From Plasmodium coatneyi (taxonomy: Eukaryota > Apicomplexa > Aconoidasida > Haemosporida > Plasmodiidae), in the NCBI RefSeq assembly GCF_001680005.1, contig NC_033567.1, positions 1,240,001 to 1,304,000 of the forward strand: a stretch of DNA of 64,000 nucleotides, given 5' to 3'. Positions 52,264-63,127 of the stretch are shown piece by piece. How positions within the stretch are numbered: the stretch's first letter is position 1; each line of letters begins with the position of its first letter. Under the pieces are notes generated by a model, which saw nothing but the letters and a program-made list of their open reading frames with translations, did no database searches and had not been told where the DNA came from. The translations under genes were made by a program, and so were the position numbers.

Positions 52264-53076
52264 TTATGTAATAAATGGATTGGGGGCAGTGGGACGAGCA
52301 AGCGTGCTGCTTATTGGATTTGGTGAGTTGCAATAAAAATGGGTCAGGAAGGTTAGGTCGCTTGGGTGCAAGGCCTTGTGCTTCTCTACGGCCTCCCCCC
52401 TTTCTGCGCAAGCTCGCTTGATCACCTGCAAATCGGAGGAGACGTTCGAATCGACGGCTTGCAGCGAGTCCAGCAAAATGAGCAAATAAATAATCCAGAC
52501 GTACAGCATCCACGAGTGCCCCTCCTTCTGATCAACCAAATGGCTAGCTATCACATGGAGGTAGTGAACCACCTGTTTGTAGTTAATGCCATACATATAC
52601 AAATGAATACACAGCGGCGATGAAGAAAAAACAGAAATTAAGTTTTCTCTTTTTTTCAGTTTTGAGAGTACAGCACATTTAGCACTATGGTACTTCAACC
52701 CATCGATTATTTTCCTGTTGTATTTTCTGTGCATATATTTCCTCACACTTTTTACATAATGTACTACGTCCTCTTTCCACGTGGAACAATCATGCTTCAT
52801 CAAATTAGTCTCCTTGTACTGGTCTAGGAGTACAAATATTTGATGCACTGAATTGGATTTCCCCTCACTGTTTCCACTTTGTTGTTCTGCCCCTTTTATG
52901 CTCTTCACGCTGACTGTACTTGGAAGTTTGTTTCTCTCATTTTTCACTTGTCTCAAATAGTCAATGATGGATTTGTTTTCCTCGTTCGTTATATCGCTCT
53001 CGAAGATTTCCTCCAGGGAAAACGCCTCGCTCTGCAGGAGTGCGTCGTCTCTGTTGTCCTTTTGGGAAGTGACCAT
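52264..53076 (-). CDS. Gemin2/SIP1-like protein (tentative)
   Basis: A 270-residue single-exon ORF. Residues 1-80 are acidic and Ser-rich. Residues 100-215 are predicted helical, with conserved-looking 'WKEDVVHYVKSVRKY', 'VVHYLHVIASHL' (about 170-180), 'HSWMLYVWIIYLLILLDSL' and 'DLQVIKRACAERGEA'. The order Trp-(hydrophobic)-Leu-Leu-x-Leu-x-x-x-Leu, then a helix with Ile-x-x-x-Cys, resembles the C-terminal helical region of Gemin2, the SMN partner in spliceosomal snRNP assembly. The match is by eye and weak at the residue level. The hydrophobic stretch near 187-205 could alternatively be read as a membrane segment. The start is the first ATG, beyond which the frame has no plausible extension. 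If the family is wrong, it remains a real, unidentified protein. Confidence 0.45.
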   Translation of the reverse strand: MVTSQKDNRDDALLQSEAFSLEEIFESDITNEENKSIIDYLRQVKNERNKLPSTVSVKSIKGAEQQSGNSEGKSNSVHQIFVLLDQYKETNLMKHDCSTWKEDVVHYVKSVRKYMHRKYNRKIIDGLKYHSAKCAVLSKLKKRENLISVFSSSPLCIHLYMYGINYKQVVHYLHVIASHLVDQKEGHSWMLYVWIIYLLILLDSLQAVDSNVSSDLQVIKRACAERGEAVEKHKALHPSDLTFLTHFYCNSPNPISSTLARPTAPNPFIT

Positions 53077-53545
53077 ATGTGTGCGTAAAATGCATGCCCC
53101 TGGTGGGGCGGCGCCACTGAGGAGGATAGCTCGGAGTGATTACTCCAAATGGTGACTCGGAATAGTTTCCTTTTTTGCCGTTTCCCCGTTTGGTAAAGAA
53201 ATACCCCTTCAGCTTTCCTACCTATTGCACGCCGCTCATAAATCGCATGTTGCAAAATAACGACGCAGGTGCTAAAAATGATGAGCTGCTAGCCAAAAGG
53301 TGCATTCCACAAAAGAGGCAACCCTTTCTTTGCAACGGCGCCTTTCATTTGTCCCTAAAGCGGGAAATTAAAAATGTACGGCCGCGAAACATGAAAAACG
53401 CGAAAATAAGAATGCTCCCTTTTCGGAAACGATCTTTTTATGCAGTCCTGTTTTTCGCCTTCAAAAAAGTGCAAATGAGTCCCTCACATGTTGCAATATA
53501 TATATATATGTATCTATTTTTTTCTTTTTTTTTTTTTTTTTTTTG

Positions 53546-53612
53546 GCTACCCCTTCCCCACAGTGCACGATTTAAATTGAAAAGAGGCACTTCCACCTTT
53601 TCCCCTATGAGG
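53546..53612 (+). repeat. Dispersed duplicate block, copy 1
   Basis: Shares CC(A/C)TTTAAATTGAAAAGAGG-type sequence and CACTTCCACCTTTTCCCCT with copy 2 at 54056-54122, in direct orientation about 510 bp apart. Only a few mismatches over about 60 bp. Confidence 0.9.
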
Positions 53613-54055
53613 GGATATGTTGTTAAACGGGAAATTTCACAAAGAGGAGCCATCTTTCCAGTGTTGATTAGAAAAAAAAAAAAAAAATCATCAGTTTTAC
53701 CTACACACAAAGCGCAGAAACGATGAGATCAAGTTGGACAAAGGGACTTCTTTCGTCAAAGAAAATTTGGACCCCCCCAAAAAAAAATGACAGCAAAAGA
53801 TCGTCAAATGAACAAACATAACAGCTTAACAAGTTGGCACATGGTGGTAGGGAGGAGCTATAAGGGAATCCTTTTGTTTCCCTTATGGTTGCCATTTTTT
53901 TTTTTTTTTTTTTCGTGCTTCTGAGTGAACAACATTTTGATTAAAAGAGACACAGACACAAGTGAACACGTCATATGCTCACTGTCCAAATGGACGACGG
54001 AGGTACCCTAAACCAACTGGTAGAACTTAACCCTTTTTTTCTTTTTTTTCCCTTC

Positions 54056-54122
54056 TAGCCCTTCCCACACTGCACCATTTAAATTGAAAAGAGGCACTTC
54101 CACCTTTTCCCCTAAGGGGATG
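54056..54122 (+). repeat. Dispersed duplicate block, copy 2
   Basis: Partner of 53546-53612. Both copies follow a T-rich tract and a CC(C)TTCCC(C)ACA(G/C) lead-in. Confidence 0.9.
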
Positions 54123-54766
54123 TTCCGCCGCTTCCTCTGCGCATGTACATGGGGGAAGAATGTAAGTCTCTGCAATCTTTATTCACGCAGTCTTTTACTT
54201 CTCTTCCCAGGGGCATGTATTTTTGCTGGGCTAAAGGGTAGGCTCACGGCGAGGTGGTCATTCACGCAAGTACGTGCAAACGTAAAAAACTTATGTCCAT
54301 GGGCATGTGTGTTTACGTACAAATATATATGCAGCATTTCAATACCGCTATCCCCAATCCGAATTCCTTTGAGTTGCTACAGATTGCTACAAATAGCTGC
54401 AGCTTCCGGGTCCACTTAAGCATTAACTTGCTAATTTGTTTTTAACGTGTTCCTCCTGAAGTTGGCCTATTTGTGTACATGTGCCAAAAATGAGAAAACT
54501 TTTTGTGGAAACATTTATTTGCGCTTCTCTAAATTGAATCATAAAAATGGAAAAAAAAATGGGACAGTCAAATTATGTACTTACATAATAAAGTATAATA
54601 TGGCTATTCGCATATTGTGAGAATGTGATGGTTATCTATAAAAATTAAAAATCCCCAAGCAATGGCCAATTTTTTACTTTACTAAATTATTTTTCGCCTT
54701 TTGCGCTACTGTAAATTGTTAAATTGTGCATATAAAAATATATGACTATATGACATTATACTTTTA

Positions 54767-54799
<33 letters not shown>

Positions 54800-55375
54800 T
54801 GAAAAGGCTAAAGTGCTTTGCCTTCACTAACTCCTTTTGGTGCCATGTTACGGGCAAATTGCAATTTTATAACAGAGGCCACCCCCCCCATGAAAAGAGC
54901 CCCTCATTGAGCAAATGACCCTTCATATTTTTACTTTTCCATTTAATTGTTATAATGTTACAATTATGTACAATCCTCTTCACTCCGCACGCGTCAGAGC
55001 TGTTATTTTTTGAGGCTATCCTTTTTACATAGCCACCATTTCAGTTATATTGTTTTTTCTTCCTTTAGCCTCCCGGCGCGTTCCGCATTTCGTATCACTT
55101 CTACCTTATTTTTGTAATCCTTTCCGCTGGTTCCCTCTTTGTTTTTTTATGCTATTTTATTTTTTAATACTATTTTTATTTTTTTCTGTTGAAGCATCCC
55201 AAATTATAATTTACTGCCGATTGGAGATCCCTTTTTCAAAAGTCAAGAGCCATTAGACCACCATAAGACTTCCCCTTTCCGGCAGTTCACCAATGAGCCA
55301 GTACTTCAAATAATTCCCGCCTCTACATAAAAATTGGACGCCTTTTTTTAGAAAAATGAAATAATTATAGAACAA

Positions 55376-58300
55376 ATGAATATATTTAAAAGAAATAAAA
55401 CTTTGGAGAAAACGAATTTTGACAAAATAAATAATGTACAAATATATGGAGAGAATAAAATACACTGCAAGGGGGGTTTCGTATCTGGGTAAGTGTCCAC
55501 CAGCGGAGAGACACTTCAGCGGGTGTTAAGCAAATGCATTTTTCTCCCCGTAAAAGGGGGGAGAAAAAGACGCAAAATATAGCATTAATCCGCATAGTTA
55601 TATTGAAGTATTCATGTGTATAAACATGTACCTACCTATTGGACATACTCATTTTTCCGCTTCGTTACGCCCCCGCCCCCCCGCAGACCTGCCTTTTTAA
55701 CGGTTATCTCTTCCTTTCTTATGATATTAGTCCCGGTTGCCATTTTCCACGCCTTTACCTCAACAGTAATGAGAAAAATGCAAATTTGACACAAAATGGA
55801 GAGATGGATAGAATGCTCATATGTGTGCGAATCAATTGTCGAAGGATGATGCGTGTTGAATATTCGAATGTTTGTTATGCCCTTTATTCGTACGAAGAGT
55901 CCTTCTTATGATAGAATAACGTGCCCATATTGTTTACCCCCTCTTTTTTTGTTTTTCCCCCCCTCGCAGTGGTTCTTTGAAAAAGATATTTACTACGTCT
56001 CATTTTTGAACCTCTTCTTTTTCACACTAACCATTTATACCTTCTTTAAAACGAGTTTTATGGACCCTGGTATAATACCAAGACAGGTAATGATCACCAT
56101 GTTGGTAGCACGCACACGTGTGCGAAGCTTCTTGAAGCCTTCCCATGTGGAATTCCCGATTTTGCAATTGCATGCGTTGCGTGTTTATTTGAAGAAAGTG
56201 CATCCATGTTGCCACATCGACAAATCTACTATTAACCTCCTCCCTTTTCCCTGTGTAGAAATCCGTACTAAACATTTACGATGTGATAATCCAACAGTAC
56301 CGGGAAACGCAACCGCCACGACAGAAGGAAGTTTTGATAAATGGAAACTTTTACAAGCTCAAGTATTGCTACACATGTAACATATATAGAGGCATAAGGA
56401 CTGTGCACTGTTCCATTTGTGACAACTGCGTGGAGAAATTCGATCACCACTGTCCATGGTAATGCAAGGGCAGCAACTGTTCATAACGTGCACACGTATA
56501 TATATATGTATATTTATGTGTGGTGGTTTATAGGTCTAACTCGCCATTTGTACATACTTACTTGTCTGCGCACTGTTCGGATGATAACTGCACCGTTACT
56601 CAATGAATGAATGAATGAATCAATTAATTAATTAATTAATCCCCCTTTCCGTTTACCCCGCAGGGTGGGCAATTGCATCGGGACGAGGAACTACAAATAC
56701 TTCGTGTACTTCGTTTTTAACCTGTACATCCTGATATGCATAACTCTGGGCGCGAGTATTTACAAACTGACCATATGTATAAACAGCCTATCAGACCAGG
56801 GATACAACACGGAGAAAATATTTATTCACATATGGCGTATGGCCACAGATAGCATAATTCTGATCATATACACTATCCTAACGTTGTGGTTTGTTATAGG
56901 ACTGTTGTGCTATCACATCTACACAATTGTAACCAACCAAACAACGTATGAACAAATAAAGACCTTTTACCAAAACGATAATCCGTTTAATATTGGCGTC
57001 TTTAACAATATAAAGGAGATACTTTTCACCAAAACGAGGCCGTCCTACATCAATTTTGTCAACCCCCAATTACAAATTGTGGATGAAAAGTGCTCCCACA
57101 ACGTAGTCGTACTGAACGATGTAGCTATCAACATAGAGGAAGAACAAAATAATAATGACTCACTCACTAGTGAAAACAAAAATGAAGAAAAAGAAAAAAA
57201 CTCCATTGAATCCAAAGTTATAGAATTCAATTGGACCAAAAAAGGAAGAGATTACCATTCGATCAATATTCACGGTAGCAAAGGTAGAAACAAAACTTAC
57301 AGTGTAAAGAAAAAGATAAAAAAAGAAAAAAGTTTAGAAGAATATGATATTACCAAATTGAGCAACATTTCCTACAAAGCAATTGAAAAAAATGCCATCC
57401 ATTTGAAGTACGATAAGAATAAAAATACAAGAATGAGTAAAATAAAATTGTCAAATGTTAGAAAGAAGAATAGCTACTCCGAAGAATTAAGTAACGATTT
57501 TGAACAACTCAGTCAGTACACAGAAAAAAAGATCATAAATTTGGATAACACTGTGGGTTCTGTATTCATTAGGAACGATTTGTCTTCAACAGGCAGCTCT
57601 AATAACGACCTGTGCAGTGACATATGTAACGAGAGCAGGGCTAGCTACGTAGGAGACGAAATGAATGCAGACGAACTGTATGAATACCAGGATGATGATA
57701 TAATTCGCCTGAACAGGAAGAGAATGAACAATAATAACAACTACATTATTGTTATTAAGAATTGGAAGAGGGGCAGCGAATGCTATAGGGGAGGTATAAG
57801 CAAGGGTGGCCTAATCAGAAGCGGCTTGAGTAAGGACTACCCGAGTAGAAGCAGTATAGGGAAAAACGGCCTACGCAAAAAGGATACGCACGATGGTTAT
57901 TCCCTTTCCCCACTTGGCCATTCCAAACAAATCAGACGGAAACGAATTAACCACGAAATAAAAATTAACTGCTTCAGCAACTTGACGCACGTGAGAAAAA
58001 AATTAGAGTACCCAATTCGGCATAAGAGAAAATTTCCATTCATCCGTAAGTTTAAAAACAAAATGGAAACCTATTACGTAGTCAGATATGCCAACATAAA
58101 TAAGAAAGACTTTTCGACCTACTGTCAGCAGACAATTGCGGGTCAAAAAATGAATAGCGCCAAACGGATGAGCAAGATGAAAATGATAAGGAAGATAAAG
58201 AAGATAAAATACTTGCGGAAGTTATTTTCTAGAAAGCGCAAGCACGACAATAATGGTCATAAGAATCGGGGCAAAATAAAAATGTTCAGCATCGCAAAGA

Positions 58301-59187
58301 GTGCCAATCCGCAGGAAGAATTATGCAATTGCGACAGTGGCGGTGGTGTTGGCGATGGCGATGACGATGGGGGTGGGAGGCATGCCAAAAACGCACACGA
58401 TGTCTGCCTTGCCAACGAGACGGTTGTACTCAAAAAGAGGAAGAAGAAGATGACGGCCCTGCAGAAGGATGTCATTATCAGCATATATAATTATAAGCCC
58501 AAGGATAAGAGGGAGAGGTCCAAACAGTGGGATGCAAGCCCTTCCATGTTGGGAAATAAGGAAACGCATGAAAAGGAACCAACTGATCAATTGGACCAAG
58601 TGGGCCAACATAAACGCAACAGCAGGGAGGAGGTTCCAGATTTGTCCATCCAAACACACCGCCAAATGCACGGAGACGCCTCCACCAAATACGCAGAAGA
58701 AAAACAAAAGAAGTTGGACCTGGAGCTGCCCGCATATTACCTCTCCGGAATAGACAACGCTGAGCTGGATAATTTCAGCAAGATATGCGAAATGAGGTAC
58801 ACCAAAATGTACAAGTGGAAGTACAAGAAAATGCAAAGGAGAATACTGCGAAGGGAAAGAATAAAATTGCTATCCAGGCCACATAAAAACATCCACTTGT
58901 ATTATAACAACAAAAATTATTGCATTGATGAGTCTAAAGATTGGCACCAAAATAGTGAACTGTTGAGCGAATACATGGACGCTAATCTTTACTTTACGAA
59001 AATTAAAAAAAGCAATAAATTTGACAATTTAAAATTATTGAATTATTTAATTCACAAGCATAAACAAGATAAAGACCAATCAGATAATAAGAAGAAAAGC
59101 AAGGCGTCCAAATTTTTTTATTTTTTTACATCCTTTGCTCTAATAATTAATTGTATACACATACCGGCTAGTAATGATAATGACTGA
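55376..59187 (+). CDS. DHHC-type protein S-acyltransferase (palmitoyltransferase), five exons
   Basis: Exons 55376-55488, 55687-55765, 55970-56086, 56259-56458 and 56664-59187 join in frame across GT-AG introns, giving about 1010 residues. The enzyme adds palmitate to cysteines of membrane-associated proteins. Visible in order: the N-terminal 'YGENKIHCKGGF' motif (typical before TM1), TM1 (about 39-62), TM2 (70-92), the DPG motif (96-98), and the Cys-rich domain with C-x2-C-x9-HC-x2-C-x2-C-x4-DHHC (140-168, catalytic Cys168). Then come TM3 (183-205), TM4 (about 232-254), TTYE (TTxE motif) and an 'NPFNIGVFNNIKEIL' PaCCT-like motif. All catalytic hallmarks are intact. The C-terminal 700 residues are a very basic Lys/Arg/Asn-rich cytosolic tail, far longer than in typical DHHC enzymes. 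Exon 1 is the least certain. Confidence 0.92.
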
Positions 59188-60023
59188 TGATTGGTGTGGA
59201 AGCATTGCTTGCCCATGTGTTATTTATGCTGTTTTTTTTCCCCTCCGTGGCCATGATTTCTTGGGATTAGTTTGGAAAATGGGAGCTGCAAAGTGGACAA
59301 GCAGCGCCATGGCAGTTTCGCAGAAATGCAAAATGGTCAAACGGGTGTGCACGCATAGTACACATATTATATATATATATGCACATATGTATGTGTACAG
59401 ATTTGTATTTTTTTTTTTTTGTTGTTCTACTAACAAATAGAGTGTAACCATGCAGTTGTATATTCAACTTCACCCATCCATCCATCTATGTATGTATTTT
59501 TTCCCGTCCTTTTTTTTTCTACCCAATAATGCTCTGTTTGAGGCATTCATAAAAGTCCGCCTTTTTTTTTCACCTCATTTCATCTCCTGATCCATTTGTT
59601 TTTAATTTTATACATACATATGCGAATGTGTGTGCGTACATATGAGCACATTTACTCCACTTTACATGGATCTCCACAAATGTGTCTGTATTAAACTCGA
59701 TAATAACATTATCATCATTTCCTTTTTTTTTTTTTATTATAAAAAAGTTAGCTATTTAAAAGTTGCATCAAAAAAAAATTAAATTTTTTAATACACATCG
59801 GAAAGTGGAATAAGACGGCGAGAAAAATATATATTTAAATGGAAAAAACGTCTTATCAGCCATGATAACGCTTAAATTTGCCTATCAAGGGTAATTTTTA
59901 TTTTTCCTCATGAAAGCGCAAAGATGGCGGCAAATGGGAAAGGGAGCCACTCCAATCGGAAGAATTAACTTGTGCCTATTCGTCCCGCACGCTATCCCCT
60001 CTTGTGACATTTCATGAACTTTT
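59188..60023. other. Convergent intergenic region (3' ends of two genes)
   Basis: AT-rich with T-runs at 59408-59420 and 59722-59735. The open frames at 59174-59485 are short with no domain. It should carry the terminators and 3' UTRs of the DHHC gene (+) and the EF-hand gene (-). Confidence 0.6.
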
Positions 60024-61170
60024 CTAAACGCTCGTGTCTTTATTTACCATCTCGTTGAGCAGTTCCTCGTAAATTATGTAGTCTTTCTTATACACTTTAT
60101 CCTTCTGTCGATCGGGCAGAAAATTATTTATATGTACAGTTGCCTCAAGGAAAGCGTGTTAAATGGTCATATCGCATACAGCGTATAGAATGAACCTGTT
60201 GACATGACCCGGTGCAAGAGACACCTCTCCACACAGCAGTTCATCGTTCCGATGGAATACTTACCGTCTTGATCCAGTCAAAGAATTCGTCAAAATCTGC
60301 ATTGCCTAGGGGTTCCCCTAAGTACTGAAGAATAAATCTCAGCTTCTTTATGGATATTCTTCCATTCCCCTTTTCATCGAAAATTTCAAAAGAGTTTAAA
60401 ACATTTGATGGCTTCGTTTCGTTGGTTATATTTGGCAATTGAATGATCCTAAAAAACTCCTTTATACTAAATAAGTTTTTATTTTCTTCTTCTTTTTTTT
60501 TTTTTTCTTCTTTTTGTTTTTCTAATTCGATGAAGTTATCATAATTTTTTAAATCGCTTAGCATTTTTGATATATTATTATTATTGTCATCATCGTCGTC
60601 GTTAGTTTTTTCAGCTTCCTTACGATTCAACGTGTCATTATTGGCATCATTATTGCCGTCATTTTCGTTTGTAGTAATTTCTATTTCCCTCTTTTCATTC
60701 ACTTGTGCGTTTTTTTCCGTAATTTTGTTTTCTATAATTTTGTCTTTTATCTTATCAATTTCTTTTAGAGACACGTTGTATCCGCTGCAGCGCAGGAGGC
60801 TTCCTAACAGACTGCAAAATCGAGTGAATGTGTATGCAGGTGTGGGGGCACAGAAGGGGTGACGTGAGTATCCCTCACAGATTCATCGTTACGCATTACG
60901 TGTGAGGAATAATCATTGCCTACACAACACTTAACAGATAGTGCGTTCAAATAATGAGGAAAACCATCAACACCCTCACATGTGCAACTACATTTGTAAC
61001 CACATTTTGCCTGTCACATTCGTTTCTCGTTAGTTATGCCTAGTTCGAGAGCGTCATCCATACTGAAATCTGAGCAGTCCTTTTTTTTTTTTATCCAAAT
61101 AGTTGAACGCCTTTACTGTTTTCTTAATTTGGTATTCCGTCAAATGGAACGTTTCGCCCTCATATTCCAT
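60024..61170 (-). CDS. EF-hand protein resembling DRC8/EFCAB2 (calmodulin-like), three exons
   Basis: Exons 61170-61064, 60811-60265 and 60104-60024 join in frame across GT-AG introns, giving 244 residues. The splice at exon 1/2 restores an ungapped EF-hand-like helix pair: 'KAFNYLDKKKKGLLRF' then 'LLGSLLRCSGYNVSLKEI'. The first loop is degenerate (DKKKKG, unlikely to bind calcium). A second pair at about 170-215 reads 'SFEIFDEKGNGRISIKKLRFILQYLGEPL', with an intact-looking calcium loop (D-E-K-G-N-G-R-I). Exon 3 supplies 'KVYKKDYIIYEELLNEM'. The 'GEPL' turn and overall order resemble DRC8/EFCAB2 of the axonemal nexin-dynein regulatory complex. A generic calmodulin/light-chain-like protein is the alternative. 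An Asn/Asp/Glu/Lys insertion of about 85 residues separates the lobes. Confidence 0.72.
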
Positions 61171-61527
61171 TTTGCGTAAAAATAGACAACAGTGTTTATA
61201 CTCGTGGGTTAAGCATTTTTGTGTTAAAAAATTATCGATGCAGAAGCGGCAGGGTGCGTCTTTACGTGTAAATGGGGGGATACACGCTCGCTTATGTAGT
61301 CACTGTTCGGGTTTTACCAAACAGCGGAATAACAGGGGAATTTTTTTTTTTTTCCTTTTTCATCAAGTGAGCTAATTTTCGCGATGCATGTTTCCCCCAC
61401 CTGTGTAAATGCACAACTGATGAGAATTTATGTCTGTCTATATAAAAATGTATGCTCGTGAAAAATGCTCTAAATGTACGAGTTGATGCGTAATGTGTAA
61501 GATGGTGTAGGAATACTCAACAGACCA

Positions 61528-61572
<45 letters not shown>

Positions 61573-63127
61573 CGAAGTGCTTAATTTATGCTTAACGGTT
61601 TATCCGCTGGAGAAATTTCTCCTGAATTGCTTTAAAAAATAACACTGTTAAGTGAAATTTGCCTAAAAATTTTGGTCTTTTTTTTTTAAAAATGACCTAG
61701 AAAAGGAAAATGATGCCGAATGATTGCTATTTTTGCGCTGCCCTCCTTCACTAAAACGTACAGTTTTGTATTAAAATTGTCCAGAATGCAAATCCCTGTC
61801 GAAATGACGTTGACACGGAGAAGGAAAAAAAAAAAAAAGAGCAACATGAAAAGCTATTGCTCCTTTTTGGAGACCTATTAGTGATATTAATTTGAACGCC
61901 GTAATTTTATTCCTCACAATGCCTTTGTGTTTTATTTTTCCTTATATTATTTTCAGCCTTTTTTTTTTTTCTGCTAATATAGACAAATGGTATCATGTGC
62001 GGGAAAAAGGCTGTGACCTTTCCCTTTGGAATAAGCCGCGCTGGATTGTACTCCTGCAGCACGGGGTAAAATAGGAAGTTGAAGTTATTTCAGGAAGCGG
62101 AAAAAATGCCTTCCAGGGATGCATTCACAAATGTGCGTTTTGCTTACGCGCGCATTTAATTGCCACAATTGTACAGAGAGCAAAAAGGGAAAATAAAGCT
62201 TCACATAGCAAAGGTTAAAATTTTGCGAAAGAAGAATGGGTGAATTAAAGCGATATTAAGTGAAGCCAAAGGAAGCTAGGCTAAATGAAGTGAAATAAAA
62301 AAGTGGGAAGATTAGCACAAGAGCACATGTAGCACATACATATTCCCGCGCGTGCGTTCATTTTATGCTTACATTTTCGCTTATATAATGCGTACGATTG
62401 TTCTTAAATTTATTTTCTCGCCCTCTCGCAACGTATTTCCCACCCAACGATTGCGCAAATTGCCGTCAGTAAGATTATATCCTTGAAAACACCACAAATT
62501 GTTGCGTACCAAGCGCAGAATGAATATATATACATACAAAAGATATACCTATGCGTTTACTCGTGCGGACGCCTATGCATACGCGCCCTGTGATTATGTG
62601 CCCATGTAGGCAACACTATGCAAAGGTGCACAGAGGAGCCAAGAAAGCAAACCAAAAGAAAAGAACAAAATAAAAAAAAAGAGCACAGGAAGTTTATGCC
62701 CATTGTCAAGGAGTAGGGTGGGGGGACAAATTATTTCCCGTTAGATCGATGAAACGTGCATACTTATCGTATACATAACTCGTAGCCCGAATTTGAAGAA
62801 ACTATCGTGAAGTTTCTCCATTTGTTCACCTATACATGACGAAATATTATAAATACTCACCTGCCGAGCGGATCCCTAAATAGGAGAGGTGCATTCTTAC
62901 ATATGAACACGTGTACTACGTGTTTTCGACTCTCCCCCTGGAGATCTCCGAAGACACATCACACAGAAGGTGGAAGATAATGGTAAAAAAGAAAAAAGGG
63001 AAATAAGCAGAAATATAGGAAACATAAAAAATTGCAAATATAACGAAATTAAAGGGAAGATAAAAAAAAGGACAAATCCCGCGCACCCCACCCCCAAGAT
63101 ATCTTTTTTAACACCCCCGTAAAAAAT
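61171..63127. other. Divergent intergenic region upstream of TFIIS
   Basis: No gene supported. It contains a 37-base T-run at about 61531-61567 and other homopolymers. The frames at 61103-61375, 61892-62074 and 62897-63169 are shadows or short low-complexity frames. It holds the promoters of the EF-hand gene (-) and the TFIIS gene (+). Confidence 0.6.

Larger units (their letters stand above)
53077..55375. other. Intergenic region between divergent genes
   Basis: No gene supported. It contains a direct duplication of about 65 bp (53546-53612 and 54056-54122), T-runs at 53527-53544 and 53896-53913, and an A-run near 54774-54798. The open frame at 53175-53726 reads through homopolymers and has no domain. 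It holds the promoters of the Gemin2-like gene (-) and the DHHC gene (+). Confidence 0.6.

Noticed and set aside
55050..55256. Upstream first exon of the DHHC gene with a hydrophobic segment
   Set aside because: The frame ends in a stop without a good donor. The exon at 55376-55488 supplies the expected pre-TM1 motif and the exon at 55687 supplies TM1, so this frame is not needed.
60780..61045. GC-AG intron in the EF-hand gene
   Set aside because: An early reading suggested a GC donor at 61039; recounting the 12-base A-run shifted the frame and revealed a normal GT donor at 61063 that restores the EF-hand.
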